Shown here piece after piece: positions 1 to 8,366 of a DNA stretch of 50,515 nucleotides; position 1 is the first letter of the stretch; each line of letters starts with the position of its first letter. Both the position numbers and the translations under genes were made by a program. Source of the stretch: Hydrogenophilales bacterium 16-64-40 (GTDB lineage Bacteria > Pseudomonadota > Gammaproteobacteria > Burkholderiales > Thiobacillaceae); the NCBI GenBank assembly GCA_002256995.1, contig NCGX01000026.1, positions 1 through 50,515 of the forward strand, written 5' to 3'. The notes under the pieces were generated by a model, which saw only the letters and a list, made by a program, of their open reading frames with translations, searched no databases and had not been told where the DNA came from.

Positions 1-287
1 GCGAGGATGGCGATGCTGGTGGTGCCGGCGATGCCGCTGGTCACTTCCACCGGCACCACGGCGCCGTTTTCGGCGATGTCCGGTGCCTTGATGGTGATGT
101 CCTTGCTATCGGCCGGGCTGGTCGCGCCGATGCCCTTCATCGCGTCAGTGACGCTCTTGGCCTCGAAGGCGGTCTTGTTCCAGGCGGCCATTGCCTGGGT
201 CGGCTTCAGCAGGCCGGCGGCCACGGCCACAGCCACGGCGCTGGCGCCTGCAGCGCCTTTCAGAACGTTTCTACGAAGTGTATTCAT
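1..287 (-). CDS. soxY: Thiosulfate carrier protein SoxY, N-terminal part (runs off the left edge)
   Basis: SoxY is the periplasmic carrier subunit of the Sox thiosulfate-oxidising complex; with SoxZ it carries sulfur on a C-terminal cysteine. Only 95 codons are present. Residues 5-10 (RRNVLK) form a twin-arginine motif, followed by a hydrophobic stretch and an AMA cleavage site at residues 32-34, so Tat export is expected. The mature start AWNKTAF and the segment PDIAENGAVVPVEV (69-82) are the typical SoxY beginning. The ATG ending at 287 is preferred over the in-frame ATG at 293 because an AGGAG box lies 8 bases upstream of it. The sulfur-binding C-terminal motif lies outside the window. No soxX gene is seen upstream. 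Confidence 0.9.
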   Translation of the reverse strand, partial: MNTLRRNVLKGAAGASAVAVAVAAGLLKPTQAMAAWNKTAFEAKSVTDAMKGIGATSPADSKDITIKAPDIAENGAVVPVEVTSGIAGTTSIAIL

Positions 288-648
288 GAGCATGTCTCCT
301 TTGGGCTTCAATTACTTCAACAACGGTTTTCGGGATGAATCACTGGCATATCGCCAGACCTGCTGGTTAGGGTGAGGCTCAATGCAATAGTTTCATGGCC
401 TGCCGGGGTATTTTCGGACCAGATCGAGGGGTTTTATTGACGAGTAGCGACGACACCAAACGAAATCCAGCGACATCAGCAAGCGGGTATCCCGGCGGGA
501 GCCTCGAGGGATGAGCGGCCTAAAAAACAGGCGGATCATACCTGATTGCTGCTGTGGTGCATTTTCCCGTTCTGAAACGCGGTACATTCCTCGCCATCAA
601 ACGCGCGGACCGTCTGCCCACCATCATGGATCGCTCAACAACCTGCAC
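288..648. other. Intergenic region between divergent soxY and the transporter gene
   Basis: This 361-base stretch separates two divergently transcribed genes and should hold both promoters. An imperfect palindrome (TGGCATATCGCCA, 344-356) lies about 60 bases upstream of soxY and could be an operator, but nothing in the sequence proves it. A TACATT hexamer near 583 is a possible -10 element for the transporter, without a convincing -35. Open frames inside have no recognisable protein character. Confidence 0.4.
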
Positions 649-1614
649 ATGGACCGCCTGACGCTCGAACGCCGTCAGGTCTGGGCTTACCTGTCCGCCA
701 TCATCGCGGGCCTGCTCGCCGGCAGCGCCTGGCCCGGCCTCGGCCCGGTCTTCGAGCGCATGCTGTGGCCGACCCTGATGCTGCTGCTGTATGCGACCTT
801 TGTGCAGGTGCCCCTGCTGCATCTGCGCGAGGCGTTCCGCGACCATCGCTTCGTAACGGCGGCACTGGTGGGTAATTTCATCCTGCTGCCGGCGCTGGTC
901 TGGGGACTCGTGCAATGGCTACCCCCCGACCCGGCATTGCGGCTGGGCGTGCTGCTGGTGCTGCTGGTGCCGTGCACCGACTGGTTCATCACCTTCAGCC
1001 AGCTTGGCGGCGGCAACGTGCCGCGCGCCATTGCACTGACCCCGGTCAATCTGCTGTTGCAGCTTCTGCTGTTGCCGGTTTACCTGTGGCTGATGGCGGG
1101 GACGGGACTGTCCGCTGCACTGACGCCTGCCGAGGTCTGGCCCGCGCTCGTGGTCGTGCTGCTGCCGCTGGCCCTGGCCGCCGTGTCCGAACGCTGGATC
1201 GAGGCGCGGGCAGAACGCGCGGTGCTGCGCGAGCGGCTGGCCTGGTGGCCGGTGCCGCTGCTGGCGCTGGTGGTGTTCCTGATCGCCGGCGCGCAAGTCG
1301 GCGCCGTGCGAAACGCGCTGGGCCTGATGCCGCTCATCGTGCCTCTGTTCATCGCCTTCCTTCTGCTCGCCGCACTGATCGCCAAGGGGCTGGCCCGGCT
1401 GATGCGCCTGCCCGTCGATCAGGGACGCACGCTCGCGTTCAGCCTCGGCACGCGCAACTCCTTCGTCGTGCTGCCCTTCGCCCTGACCCTGCCCGCCGGC
1501 TGGGACGTCGCCGCCGTGGTGATCGTGGCGCAGTCGCTGGTCGAACTGTTCGGCATGTTGTTCTATCTGTGGTGGGTGCCGCGCCGGCTGTTCAAGACAT
1601 CAAGGGCGATGTGA
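649..1614 (+). CDS. Bile acid:sodium symporter / ACR3-type membrane transporter
   Basis: This is a hydrophobic protein of 321 residues with about ten predicted membrane segments, the size and layout of the bile acid/Na+ symporter (BART) superfamily, which includes the arsenite exporter ACR3. Residues 108-113 (PCTDWF) resemble the conserved Cys-containing loop of the arsenic-resistance branch. The segment LGTRNSFVVLPFAL (266-279) and Glu299 in the last helix also fit. The start at 649 was chosen because the reading frame upstream is Cys/His/Arg-rich and not protein-like. The substrate is uncertain: no arsR or arsC is nearby, so arsenite export is only one possibility. Confidence 0.75.
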   Translation: MDRLTLERRQVWAYLSAIIAGLLAGSAWPGLGPVFERMLWPTLMLLLYATFVQVPLLHLREAFRDHRFVTAALVGNFILLPALVWGLVQWLPPDPALRLGVLLVLLVPCTDWFITFSQLGGGNVPRAIALTPVNLLLQLLLLPVYLWLMAGTGLSAALTPAEVWPALVVVLLPLALAAVSERWIEARAERAVLRERLAWWPVPLLALVVFLIAGAQVGAVRNALGLMPLIVPLFIAFLLLAALIAKGLARLMRLPVDQGRTLAFSLGTRNSFVVLPFALTLPAGWDVAAVVIVAQSLVELFGMLFYLWWVPRRLFKTSRAM

Positions 1615-1675
1615 TGCTGCTGCGCAAGGTCGCAGGGCTTCGAGGCCTGGAAGACCTCGCGGCACTGAAGCAGCC

Positions 1676-1876
1676 TTAATCAAGAACGAAGGTGAGCTTG
1701 AGGTCTACCCGGTATTTCGAGATTTTTCCGGCATGGACGACGACGGATTGCTCCTTCACCCATGCCGCCTGGATGTTGCGCACGGTCTTGGCCGCGGCCT
1801 CGATGCCCTGGCGGATGGCATCCTCAAAGCTGTCGGTTGATTCCGCACTGATCTCGATGATTTTGGCAATTGACAT
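1676..1876 (-). CDS. Dodecin family flavin-binding protein
   Basis: Dodecins are small proteins that assemble into hollow dodecamers and buffer free flavins (FMN, riboflavin) or CoA in the cytoplasm. The 66-residue product has the whole family pattern: KIIEISAES at the N-terminus, SFEDAIRQGIEAA, the AAKTVRNIQAAWV segment with the Trp that stacks on the isoalloxazine ring, and a C-terminal strand YRVDLKLTFVL. A strong GGAGGAG ribosome site lies 6-8 bases upstream of the ATG. It stands alone, about 90 bases downstream of the next minus-strand gene. Confidence 0.93.
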   Translation of the reverse strand: MSIAKIIEISAESTDSFEDAIRQGIEAAAKTVRNIQAAWVKEQSVVVHAGKISKYRVDLKLTFVLD

Positions 1877-1966
1877 GATGCGCTCCTCCTGGATTCCGAT
1901 CGTCGCTGCCGCGTTTTACAGCAGCCCCTTCATCAATATAGTTGAACACCGCGCCTCTCGGCCGCC

Positions 1967-2278
1967 TCAGGCGGAAGGCATCTGTCGGGGCGGCTTTTTC
2001 AATTGCCAGCGACCCAGCAGGAAGGCAGGGGTGAAGACGAGGGCCAGGAAGGCCGCGGCACCCAGGGGGTGATGCAGGTAATCAAAGCCGTCGATCCAGC
2101 CCAGCAGCATGAGGAGGAGGGTGTACATCACGATGGCGCCCACGGAAAAGAGAATGACGAACACCATGTATGCCGCCAGGGGTTGCGCGCGCGGATGCCT
2201 GGCACGGCGGACATAGGGAATGGCCAGCAGCATCAGGACGACCCACAGGATGATGCCCAGGGATTGACTTGCCATCAT
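1967..2278 (-). CDS. Small membrane protein of unknown function
   Basis: The product has about 103 residues and three hydrophobic segments (roughly residues 6-23, 36-60 and 75-93), the last followed by a basic tail. I do not recognise the family. The ATG at 2278 overlaps the TGA stop of the PRC-barrel gene upstream (ATGATG), so the two are almost certainly translationally coupled; a second ATG at 2275 has better spacing from the GAGGAG site and may be the actual start. A small GC-rich inverted repeat (CCGCC-TGA-GGCGG) spans the stop codon but has no T-tract. Confidence 0.65.
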   Translation of the reverse strand: MMASQSLGIILWVVLMLLAIPYVRRARHPRAQPLAAYMVFVILFSVGAIVMYTLLLMLLGWIDGFDYLHHPLGAAAFLALVFTPAFLLGRWQLKKPPRQMPSA

Positions 2279-3024
2279 GCATCTCCTCGCGTTGTATGCG
2301 CGGTCCGCATCGCCTTTCCGTAGTGGGCATACAGCCGCACCTCGTCGTCGTGGCCGATGATCTGGTCGGGATCGTAGGCCGGAGCCGTGCGGATGAGCTC
2401 GCGCTCCAGGTCCACGAAGATCGCACGATCCGCCCAGCTCACCCGGTCGACCCAGGTGGGCGCGACGAGCACCTTCTTGCCCGGCCACCAGTTGCCGGTG
2501 TCCACCACGAAATAGCGGACGCCCCAGTCCTGATCGTCGAGCACAAGGTCATGCACATGGCCGAGTTCGCCATCCCGCGCCTGCAAGTGATAGCCCATCA
2601 CCTCCCCGCTGTCGCGCAGGTGCGGGTCGGCGGGTTCGCTGACCGATTCTGCCGGCGGCTCGAGTGGCGGAATCGCCATGCCGAACGCGCTGATTTCCCA
2701 ATAGGGCGGCCAGCCGTAATGGCGGTGGTACTCGGCCTCGTGGTGCCGCGAAACCGGTTGCGCGCGGTCGATCGGCGGGGTGTTTTCCACCTGCTCCCGG
2801 CTGAGGTCGAGCGTGATGCGTTTGTTCCTTTCGTCCATGCCGGCCACCGAACGCGGTGCGATCAGCACGTCGCGGCCGAGCAGCCAGCCGCCGGTGTGGA
2901 TCACAAAATAGCGCACGACCCATTGCTCGTCGTCGAAATAAACCTCTTCGATCTTGCCGATCTCGCCGTCGCGGGCGAGCAGTGCGTAGTGCTTCAGTTC
3001 ACGCAGTCTACGGAGTTGCATCAT
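2275..3024 (-). CDS. Tandem PRC-barrel domain protein
   Basis: The 249-residue protein contains two copies of a PRC-barrel-like module, at about residues 10-60 and 140-195. The copies align with each other: LLARDGEIGKIEEVYFD against LQARDGELGHVHDLVLD, and RYFVIHTGGW against RYFVVDTGNW. PRC barrels are small beta-barrels found in photosynthetic reaction centre H subunits and in RNA-processing and envelope-stress proteins. No signal peptide is visible. The linker is rich in Trp, Tyr, His and Pro. It forms a two-gene operon with the small membrane protein downstream, which suggests a membrane-associated role. Its actual function is unknown. Confidence 0.8.
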   Translation of the reverse strand: MMQLRRLRELKHYALLARDGEIGKIEEVYFDDEQWVVRYFVIHTGGWLLGRDVLIAPRSVAGMDERNKRITLDLSREQVENTPPIDRAQPVSRHHEAEYHRHYGWPPYWEISAFGMAIPPLEPPAESVSEPADPHLRDSGEVMGYHLQARDGELGHVHDLVLDDQDWGVRYFVVDTGNWWPGKKVLVAPTWVDRVSWADRAIFVDLERELIRTAPAYDPDQIIGHDDEVRLYAHYGKAMRTAHTTRGDA

Positions 3025-3253
3025 GATGTTTAAGGTGCCTCACAGACTCGAAGAACGAAGTGAAATCCGCCGGGCGAATGCTCTCAGTATAGACCGTGCC
3101 TGCCACCGGCCCCCAACAGCGCTGCCGGACATCCGATCGTCGCCCGAACGCTCAAGCACGACGCGCATTAGCATCTATCCTTAAACATAGCCAACCACTT
3201 GCCCCCGGGTCCGCAGGGATGCCGGGAGCTTCAACGGGGAACAAAAAGGGCCT

Positions 3254-6200
3254 ATGGAAGAAGACCCGCTTTGGTACAAGGACGCGATCATCTATGAGTT
3301 GCATGTCAAGGCCTTCTTCGACGGCAACGGCGACGGCGTGGGAGACTTCGCGGGGCTGATCGAGAAGCTCGATTACCTGCAGGAACTGGGGGTGAACACG
3401 CTCTGGCTGCTGCCGTTCTACCCGTCGCCGGGGCGCGACGACGGCTACGACATTTCCGACTATCACAACGTCCATCCCAGCTTCGGCGAGATGGCGGACT
3501 TCCGCAGCTTCATCGACGAGGCCCACCGCCGCGGCCTGCGCGTGATCACCGAACTGGTGATCAACCACACCTCCGACCAGCATCCCTGGTTCCAGGCGGC
3601 GCGCCACGCGCCGCCTGGATCGGTCAAGCGCGACTATTACGTGTGGAGCAACAGCGATGCGAAGTACGCCGACACGCGCATCATTTTCAGCGATACGGAA
3701 AAATCCAACTGGACCTGGGACGAGACCGCGCAGGCCTATTACTGGCACCGCTTCTTTTCGCACCAGCCTGACCTCAATTTCGCCAATCCGCATGTGTTCA
3801 AGGCGCTGATGAAAGCAATGCGCTTCTGGTTCGACGCCGGCGTCGACGGCATGCGGCTGGATGCGGTGCCTTATCTGTGCGAGCGCGAGGGCACCAACAA
3901 CGAAAACCTGGCGGAGACGCATGCAGTGATCCGGCAGATGCGCGCCGAACTCGACCGCCACTACGCGAACCGCATGTTCCTGGCGGAAGCGAACCAGTGG
4001 CCGGAGGACGTGCGCGAGTATTTCGGTGAAGGCGACGAGTGCCACATGGCTTATCACTTCCCGCTGATGCCGCGCATGTACATGGCGATCGCGCAGGAAG
4101 ACCGCCACCCGATCGTCGAGATCATGGAACAGACGCCGGACATCCCGGGCAGCTGCCAGTGGGCGGTGTTTTTGCGCAACCACGACGAACTGACGCTGGA
4201 AATGGTGACCGACCGCGAGCGCGACTATCTCTACCAGACTTATGCCAGCGACCCGCAGGCGCGCCTCAACCTCGGCATCCGCCGCCGCCTGGCCCCGCTG
4301 CTGGAAAACGACCGCCATCGCATCGAACTGATGAATCTGCTGCTGATGACGATGCCGGGCTCGCCGATCCTCTATTACGGCGACGAGATCGGCATGGGCG
4401 ACAACATCCTGCTGGGCGACCGCAACGGCGTGCGGACGCCGATGCAGTGGAGCGGGGGAGCCAACGGCGGGTTTTCCACCGTCGATCGGGGGCGGCTTTT
4501 CCTGCCGCCGATCGACGATCCGGTCTACGGCTTCGGTGCGGTGAACGTCGAGGCGCAGCATCGCAACCCGTCTTCGCTGCTCAACTGGACCCGGCGCCTG
4601 ATCGCCATGCGCCGCGCGCACCGGGCTTTCGGCCGCGGCACGCTGCGCTTTCTGCGGCCCGGCAACCGCAAGATCCTTGCCTATCTGCGCGAGCACGAGG
4701 ACGAGACGATCCTGTGCGTGGCCAACCTGTCGCGTGCGCCGCAGGCGGTGGAACTCGACCTGTCCACTTTCAGGCAGCGGGTGCCGGTGGAGCTGATGGG
4801 CCGCAGCCGCTTTCCGCCGATCGGCGATCTGCCCTATCTGCTCACCCTCAGCGGGCATGGCTTCTATTCCTTCCGCCTGGCGACCGACGTCGAGGCGCCG
4901 CCCTGGCACGAGGAGCGCCCGGTGCCGCCCGACCTGCCGGTGCTGGTGCTGGTGGACAGCGGCTGGCGCACGCTGTTCGGGCGCGCGGAAGACGGCGAGG
5001 GGGTGAATCCGCTAATGGCGCGGCGCGCACGCGAGCAACTCGAGCGACTCGTGATTCCAGGCTACTTCCGGGGCCGGCCGTGGTTCGCCGACCGCGATGC
5101 GGTGGTGGAGACGTACGCGTTCAGCATGATGCGCGAATGGTCCACCAAGTCCGGCAGCTGGCTGCTGGCCACGGTTGCGGTCACGCTGGCCGGGGGCGAA
5201 ATCCACCGCTACGCCATTCCGCTGGCGCTGGCCTGGGAAGACGAGGACGAAGCCCGCGTGGCTGCCCTGCTGCACGCCACCCTGGCCAAGGTGCGGCGGC
5301 GTGCGCGGGTCGGTGTGCTGTTCGATGCCTTCTGGGACGACCGCTTCTGCTGCGCTGTGGTGGCGGCGATGGAACGCGGCGAGACGCTCGACTTTGGCGA
5401 GGGCTCGATGCGCTTCAACGCGACCGACGCCTATCCGGGTTTTGCCTGTCCGGTCGGCGCCGAGGTCATCACCCACGAGGTTTCCGACCGCGGACGCCTG
5501 CGGGTGAACCTCGACGACCGGCTGGTGCTGAAGAGCTATCGCTGGCTGCTGGAAGGCGTCCATCCCGAACTTGAAATATCGCGTTTCCTGACCGCGACGG
5601 CGAAGTTTTCCCACGTGCCGCAACTGGCCGGCACGGTTGAATTCGCGAACCCGCAGGGAGAATGTTCGACGCTGGCGATCCTCGAGTGCTATTCGAAGAA
5701 CCAGGGCGACGCCTGGCACTACACGCTGGATTATCTGACGCGCCATCTGGATGCGTGCCGCGTCAGTCCCGAGCCACCGCCGGATGCCCGCCACGCCGCC
5801 TACCTGGCGCTGATGAAGACACTCGGCCTGCGCACGGCGCAATTCCACCAGGCGCTGGCCCAGCCCGACGAGGCGGGCGCCTTTGGCAGCGAGCCCGTCA
5901 GCGCGGCCGATATTGTCGACTGGGTCAACACGGTGCGGCACGAGATGGAGACGATGTTCGATCTGCTGGAGCAGGCGCTGCCGCGCCTGTCCGATGCGGC
6001 GCAGAGCCACGCCCGCAGCCTGCGCGCGGCGCGCCCGCGGCTCTACCGGCGCATCCTGCGGGCGTCCGGGGTGCGGCTGGATGCGATGAAGACGCGCTGT
6101 CACGGCAACTATCACCTCGGCCAGGCCTGGCTGGTCAACAACGATTTCCTGATCGCCAACTACGGCGGAGAGCCGGGTCGCAGTTGGGACGAGCGCCGCC

Positions 6201-6544
6201 GCAAACACACGCCGCTGCAGGATGTGGCGGGCATGCTGCTCTCCCTGGGCGTGGCCGGGGCCGCCGCGCTGATTGAGGTGGCCGCCGATTCGGCGGAGGT
6301 GGGCGCGATGCTGCAGCGCCATGTCGACGATTGGGAGCGGGCGGCGCGCCGGGCGTTCTTCCAGAGCTACCGCAAGGCAATGGCCGGGCATTCGTCGTTC
6401 CCGGCCGACCCCGCGGAAGCCGAGGCGCTGATGACGCTGTTCCTCGCGGAAAAATCGATCCAGCAGGTCAACGACGCACTCGCGCGGGATTCGGCCGGCG
6501 TCGGCGCTGCCATGCAGCGTCTGATCCAGGTGGCGCGACGCTGA
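3254..6544 (+). CDS. treS: Trehalose synthase (TreS) fused to a maltokinase-like domain
   Basis: TreS interconverts maltose and trehalose by intramolecular rearrangement. The N-terminal part (about 1-550) is a GH13 enzyme with the expected catalytic residues: nucleophile D203 in GMRLDAV, acid/base E245 in LAEANQW and D311 in RNHDEL. The C-terminal part (about 560-1096) has the fold and length of maltokinase, which makes maltose 1-phosphate with ATP. Its two signature motifs are altered: HGD is HGN (N952) and DFEGEP is NYGGEP (N969), so the kinase half may be inactive. The gene opens a tight operon with treZ and malQ-treY. The ribosome site (AAGGG, 3 bases from ATG) is poorly spaced. Confidence 0.93.
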   Translation: MEEDPLWYKDAIIYELHVKAFFDGNGDGVGDFAGLIEKLDYLQELGVNTLWLLPFYPSPGRDDGYDISDYHNVHPSFGEMADFRSFIDEAHRRGLRVITELVINHTSDQHPWFQAARHAPPGSVKRDYYVWSNSDAKYADTRIIFSDTEKSNWTWDETAQAYYWHRFFSHQPDLNFANPHVFKALMKAMRFWFDAGVDGMRLDAVPYLCEREGTNNENLAETHAVIRQMRAELDRHYANRMFLAEANQWPEDVREYFGEGDECHMAYHFPLMPRMYMAIAQEDRHPIVEIMEQTPDIPGSCQWAVFLRNHDELTLEMVTDRERDYLYQTYASDPQARLNLGIRRRLAPLLENDRHRIELMNLLLMTMPGSPILYYGDEIGMGDNILLGDRNGVRTPMQWSGGANGGFSTVDRGRLFLPPIDDPVYGFGAVNVEAQHRNPSSLLNWTRRLIAMRRAHRAFGRGTLRFLRPGNRKILAYLREHEDETILCVANLSRAPQAVELDLSTFRQRVPVELMGRSRFPPIGDLPYLLTLSGHGFYSFRLATDVEAPPWHEERPVPPDLPVLVLVDSGWRTLFGRAEDGEGVNPLMARRAREQLERLVIPGYFRGRPWFADRDAVVETYAFSMMREWSTKSGSWLLATVAVTLAGGEIHRYAIPLALAWEDEDEARVAALLHATLAKVRRRARVGVLFDAFWDDRFCCAVVAAMERGETLDFGEGSMRFNATDAYPGFACPVGAEVITHEVSDRGRLRVNLDDRLVLKSYRWLLEGVHPELEISRFLTATAKFSHVPQLAGTVEFANPQGECSTLAILECYSKNQGDAWHYTLDYLTRHLDACRVSPEPPPDARHAAYLALMKTLGLRTAQFHQALAQPDEAGAFGSEPVSAADIVDWVNTVRHEMETMFDLLEQALPRLSDAAQSHARSLRAARPRLYRRILRASGVRLDAMKTRCHGNYHLGQAWLVNNDFLIANYGGEPGRSWDERRRKHTPLQDVAGMLLSLGVAGAAALIEVAADSAEVGAMLQRHVDDWERAARRAFFQSYRKAMAGHSSFPADPAEAEALMTLFLAEKSIQQVNDALARDSAGVGAAMQRLIQVARR

Positions 6545-6557
6545 AGGGAGTATGGAG

Positions 6558-8366
6558 ATGACGACACGACGCCACGACATGCCATTCGGAACGCGGATCA
6601 CCCCTGACGGCGTGCTGTTTCGCCTGTGGGCGCCCGGCTGTGAACGTGTGGGCCTGTGCCTCGCCGACGTGCCGCACGAACCGGTACTGTCGATGATTGC
6701 CTGCGGCGACGGCTGGTTCGAGTTGAGCGTGCCCGATGCCGGGGTCGGGACGCGCTATCGCTTCGAGGTCAACGGCGGCCTGCGGGTGCCGGACCCGGTC
6801 TCGCGATTCAACCCGGACGACGTGCACGGCGCCAGCGAAGTGGTCGACCCTGCTGCTTTCGAATGGCAGGACGAAGCATGGCGCGGACGGCCGTGGCAAG
6901 AGGCGGTGGTGTACGAACTGCACGTCGGCACCTTCTCGCCCGAGGGCACCTTCGCCGGCGTGATCGAGCGGCTGGACTATCTGGTCGAACTGGGCGTGAC
7001 AGCGATCGAGCTGATGCCGGTGGCGGATTTCCCGGGGGCGCGCAGTTGGGGCTACGACGGTGCGCTGCTGTTCGCGCCGGACAGCCGCTACGGCCGGCCG
7101 GACGACCTCAAGGCGCTCATCGATGCGGCGCACGCAAAAGGCCTGATGGTGCTGCTGGACGTGGTGTACAACCACTTCGGCCCGGAGGGCAACTACCTTC
7201 ATGTCTACGCGAGGACGTTTTTCACCGAGCGCCACCACACGCTGTGGGGCGCGGCGATCAACTTCGACGGCGCGGACAGCCGGCCGGTGCGCGAGTTCTT
7301 CATCCACAACGCGCTCTACTGGCTCACGGAATACCACTTCGACGGCCTGCGCCTGGATGCGGTGCATGCGATCATCGACGACTCCGCGCCGCACATCCTG
7401 GCCGAACTGGCGGCGCGCGTGCACGCTGCGATCGGCCCCGAACGGCAGGTGCACCTGGTGCTGGAGAACGATGCCAACGAGGCGCGTTACCTGGGCGCGG
7501 GCCGCTACGCCGCGCAGTGGAACGACGACATCCACCACGCGCTCCACGTCCTCGCCACCGGCGAGGCCGACGGCTATTACGCGGACTATGCGGACGCGCC
7601 CGCGCGCCATCTCGGGCGCTGTCTCGCCGAAGGCTTCGCCTACCAGGGCGAGCTGTCTGCCTATCGCGATCGCACGGCGCGCGGCGAGCCGAGCGCGCAG
7701 CTGCCGCCGCAGGTCTTCGTGTCCTTTCTGCAGAACCACGACCAGATCGGCAACCGCGCGTTCGGCGAGCGTATCGGCCAGCTCGCGCCGGCGCCCGCGG
7801 TGCGTGCGGCGGCCGCGGTCTACCTGCTGGCACCGGCCATCCCGATGCTGTTCATGGGCGAGGAGTTTGCCGCGGCGACGCCTTTCCTGTTTTTCTGCGA
7901 CTTCGGCGGCGAGCTGCGCGAGGCGGTGACCGAAGGGCGGCGGCGCGAGTTTCGCAAGTTCGCACGCTTTGCAGATGAGGCGACGCAGGCGGCAATTCCC
8001 GACCCCAACCAGGCCGAGACCTTTGCCCACTCGACGCTCGACTGGGCGTCGCTCGGCGACCCCGAACGCAGCGACTGGCTGGTCTATTACCGCGAACTGC
8101 TGCGGTTGCGCCGGCAAATGATCGTGCCGCGGCTGCGCGGCATGGCAGGCCACGCCGGCACGTTCGAGACGTTTGCCACCGCTGGCCTGCGGGTGAACTG
8201 GCGCCTTGGCGACGGCTCGACGCTGCGGCTGCTGGCGAACCTGTCCGGCGAAGCGGCCAGCGCGGCCGAGCCGCCCGGGGAAACGCTGTTCACCTTGGCC
8301 ACGGCGGTCGGCAAGGGTGAACTGGCACCGTGGTCGGTGCTGTGGACGCTGGAGGCATCCTCATGA
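6558..8366 (+). CDS. treZ: Malto-oligosyltrehalose trehalohydrolase
   Basis: TreZ cleaves the terminal trehalose from malto-oligosyltrehalose made by TreY. The 602-residue product has an N-terminal beta-sandwich (LFRLWAPGCERVGL) and a GH13 barrel with nucleophile D267 (LRLDAVHA), acid E303 (LVLENDANE) and D395 (QNHDQIGNRAFGER). GYDGALLFAPDSRYG is diagnostic for TreZ against GlgB. The ATG at 6558 was preferred over 6552 because the GGGAG site is 7 bases away rather than one. It lies 13 bases after treS, and its stop overlaps the next start (ATGA), which indicates translational coupling. Confidence 0.95.
   Translation: MTTRRHDMPFGTRITPDGVLFRLWAPGCERVGLCLADVPHEPVLSMIACGDGWFELSVPDAGVGTRYRFEVNGGLRVPDPVSRFNPDDVHGASEVVDPAAFEWQDEAWRGRPWQEAVVYELHVGTFSPEGTFAGVIERLDYLVELGVTAIELMPVADFPGARSWGYDGALLFAPDSRYGRPDDLKALIDAAHAKGLMVLLDVVYNHFGPEGNYLHVYARTFFTERHHTLWGAAINFDGADSRPVREFFIHNALYWLTEYHFDGLRLDAVHAIIDDSAPHILAELAARVHAAIGPERQVHLVLENDANEARYLGAGRYAAQWNDDIHHALHVLATGEADGYYADYADAPARHLGRCLAEGFAYQGELSAYRDRTARGEPSAQLPPQVFVSFLQNHDQIGNRAFGERIGQLAPAPAVRAAAAVYLLAPAIPMLFMGEEFAAATPFLFFCDFGGELREAVTEGRRREFRKFARFADEATQAAIPDPNQAETFAHSTLDWASLGDPERSDWLVYYRELLRLRRQMIVPRLRGMAGHAGTFETFATAGLRVNWRLGDGSTLRLLANLSGEAASAAEPPGETLFTLATAVGKGELAPWSVLWTLEASS

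Noticed and set aside
393-587. A 64-codon minus-strand frame upstream of soxY
   Set aside because: No recognisable domain, no ribosome site and Arg-rich composition; more likely promoter DNA.
511-648. N-terminal extension of the transporter gene
   Set aside because: The extra 46 codons are Cys/His/Arg-rich and lie in a region that should hold the promoter; MDRLTLERRQ begins the normal helical protein.
3152-8153. Long open frames on the minus strand opposite treS and treZ
   Set aside because: They are rich in Arg, His, Gln and Val, match no family and lie opposite genes with complete catalytic motifs; long antisense frames are common at this GC content.
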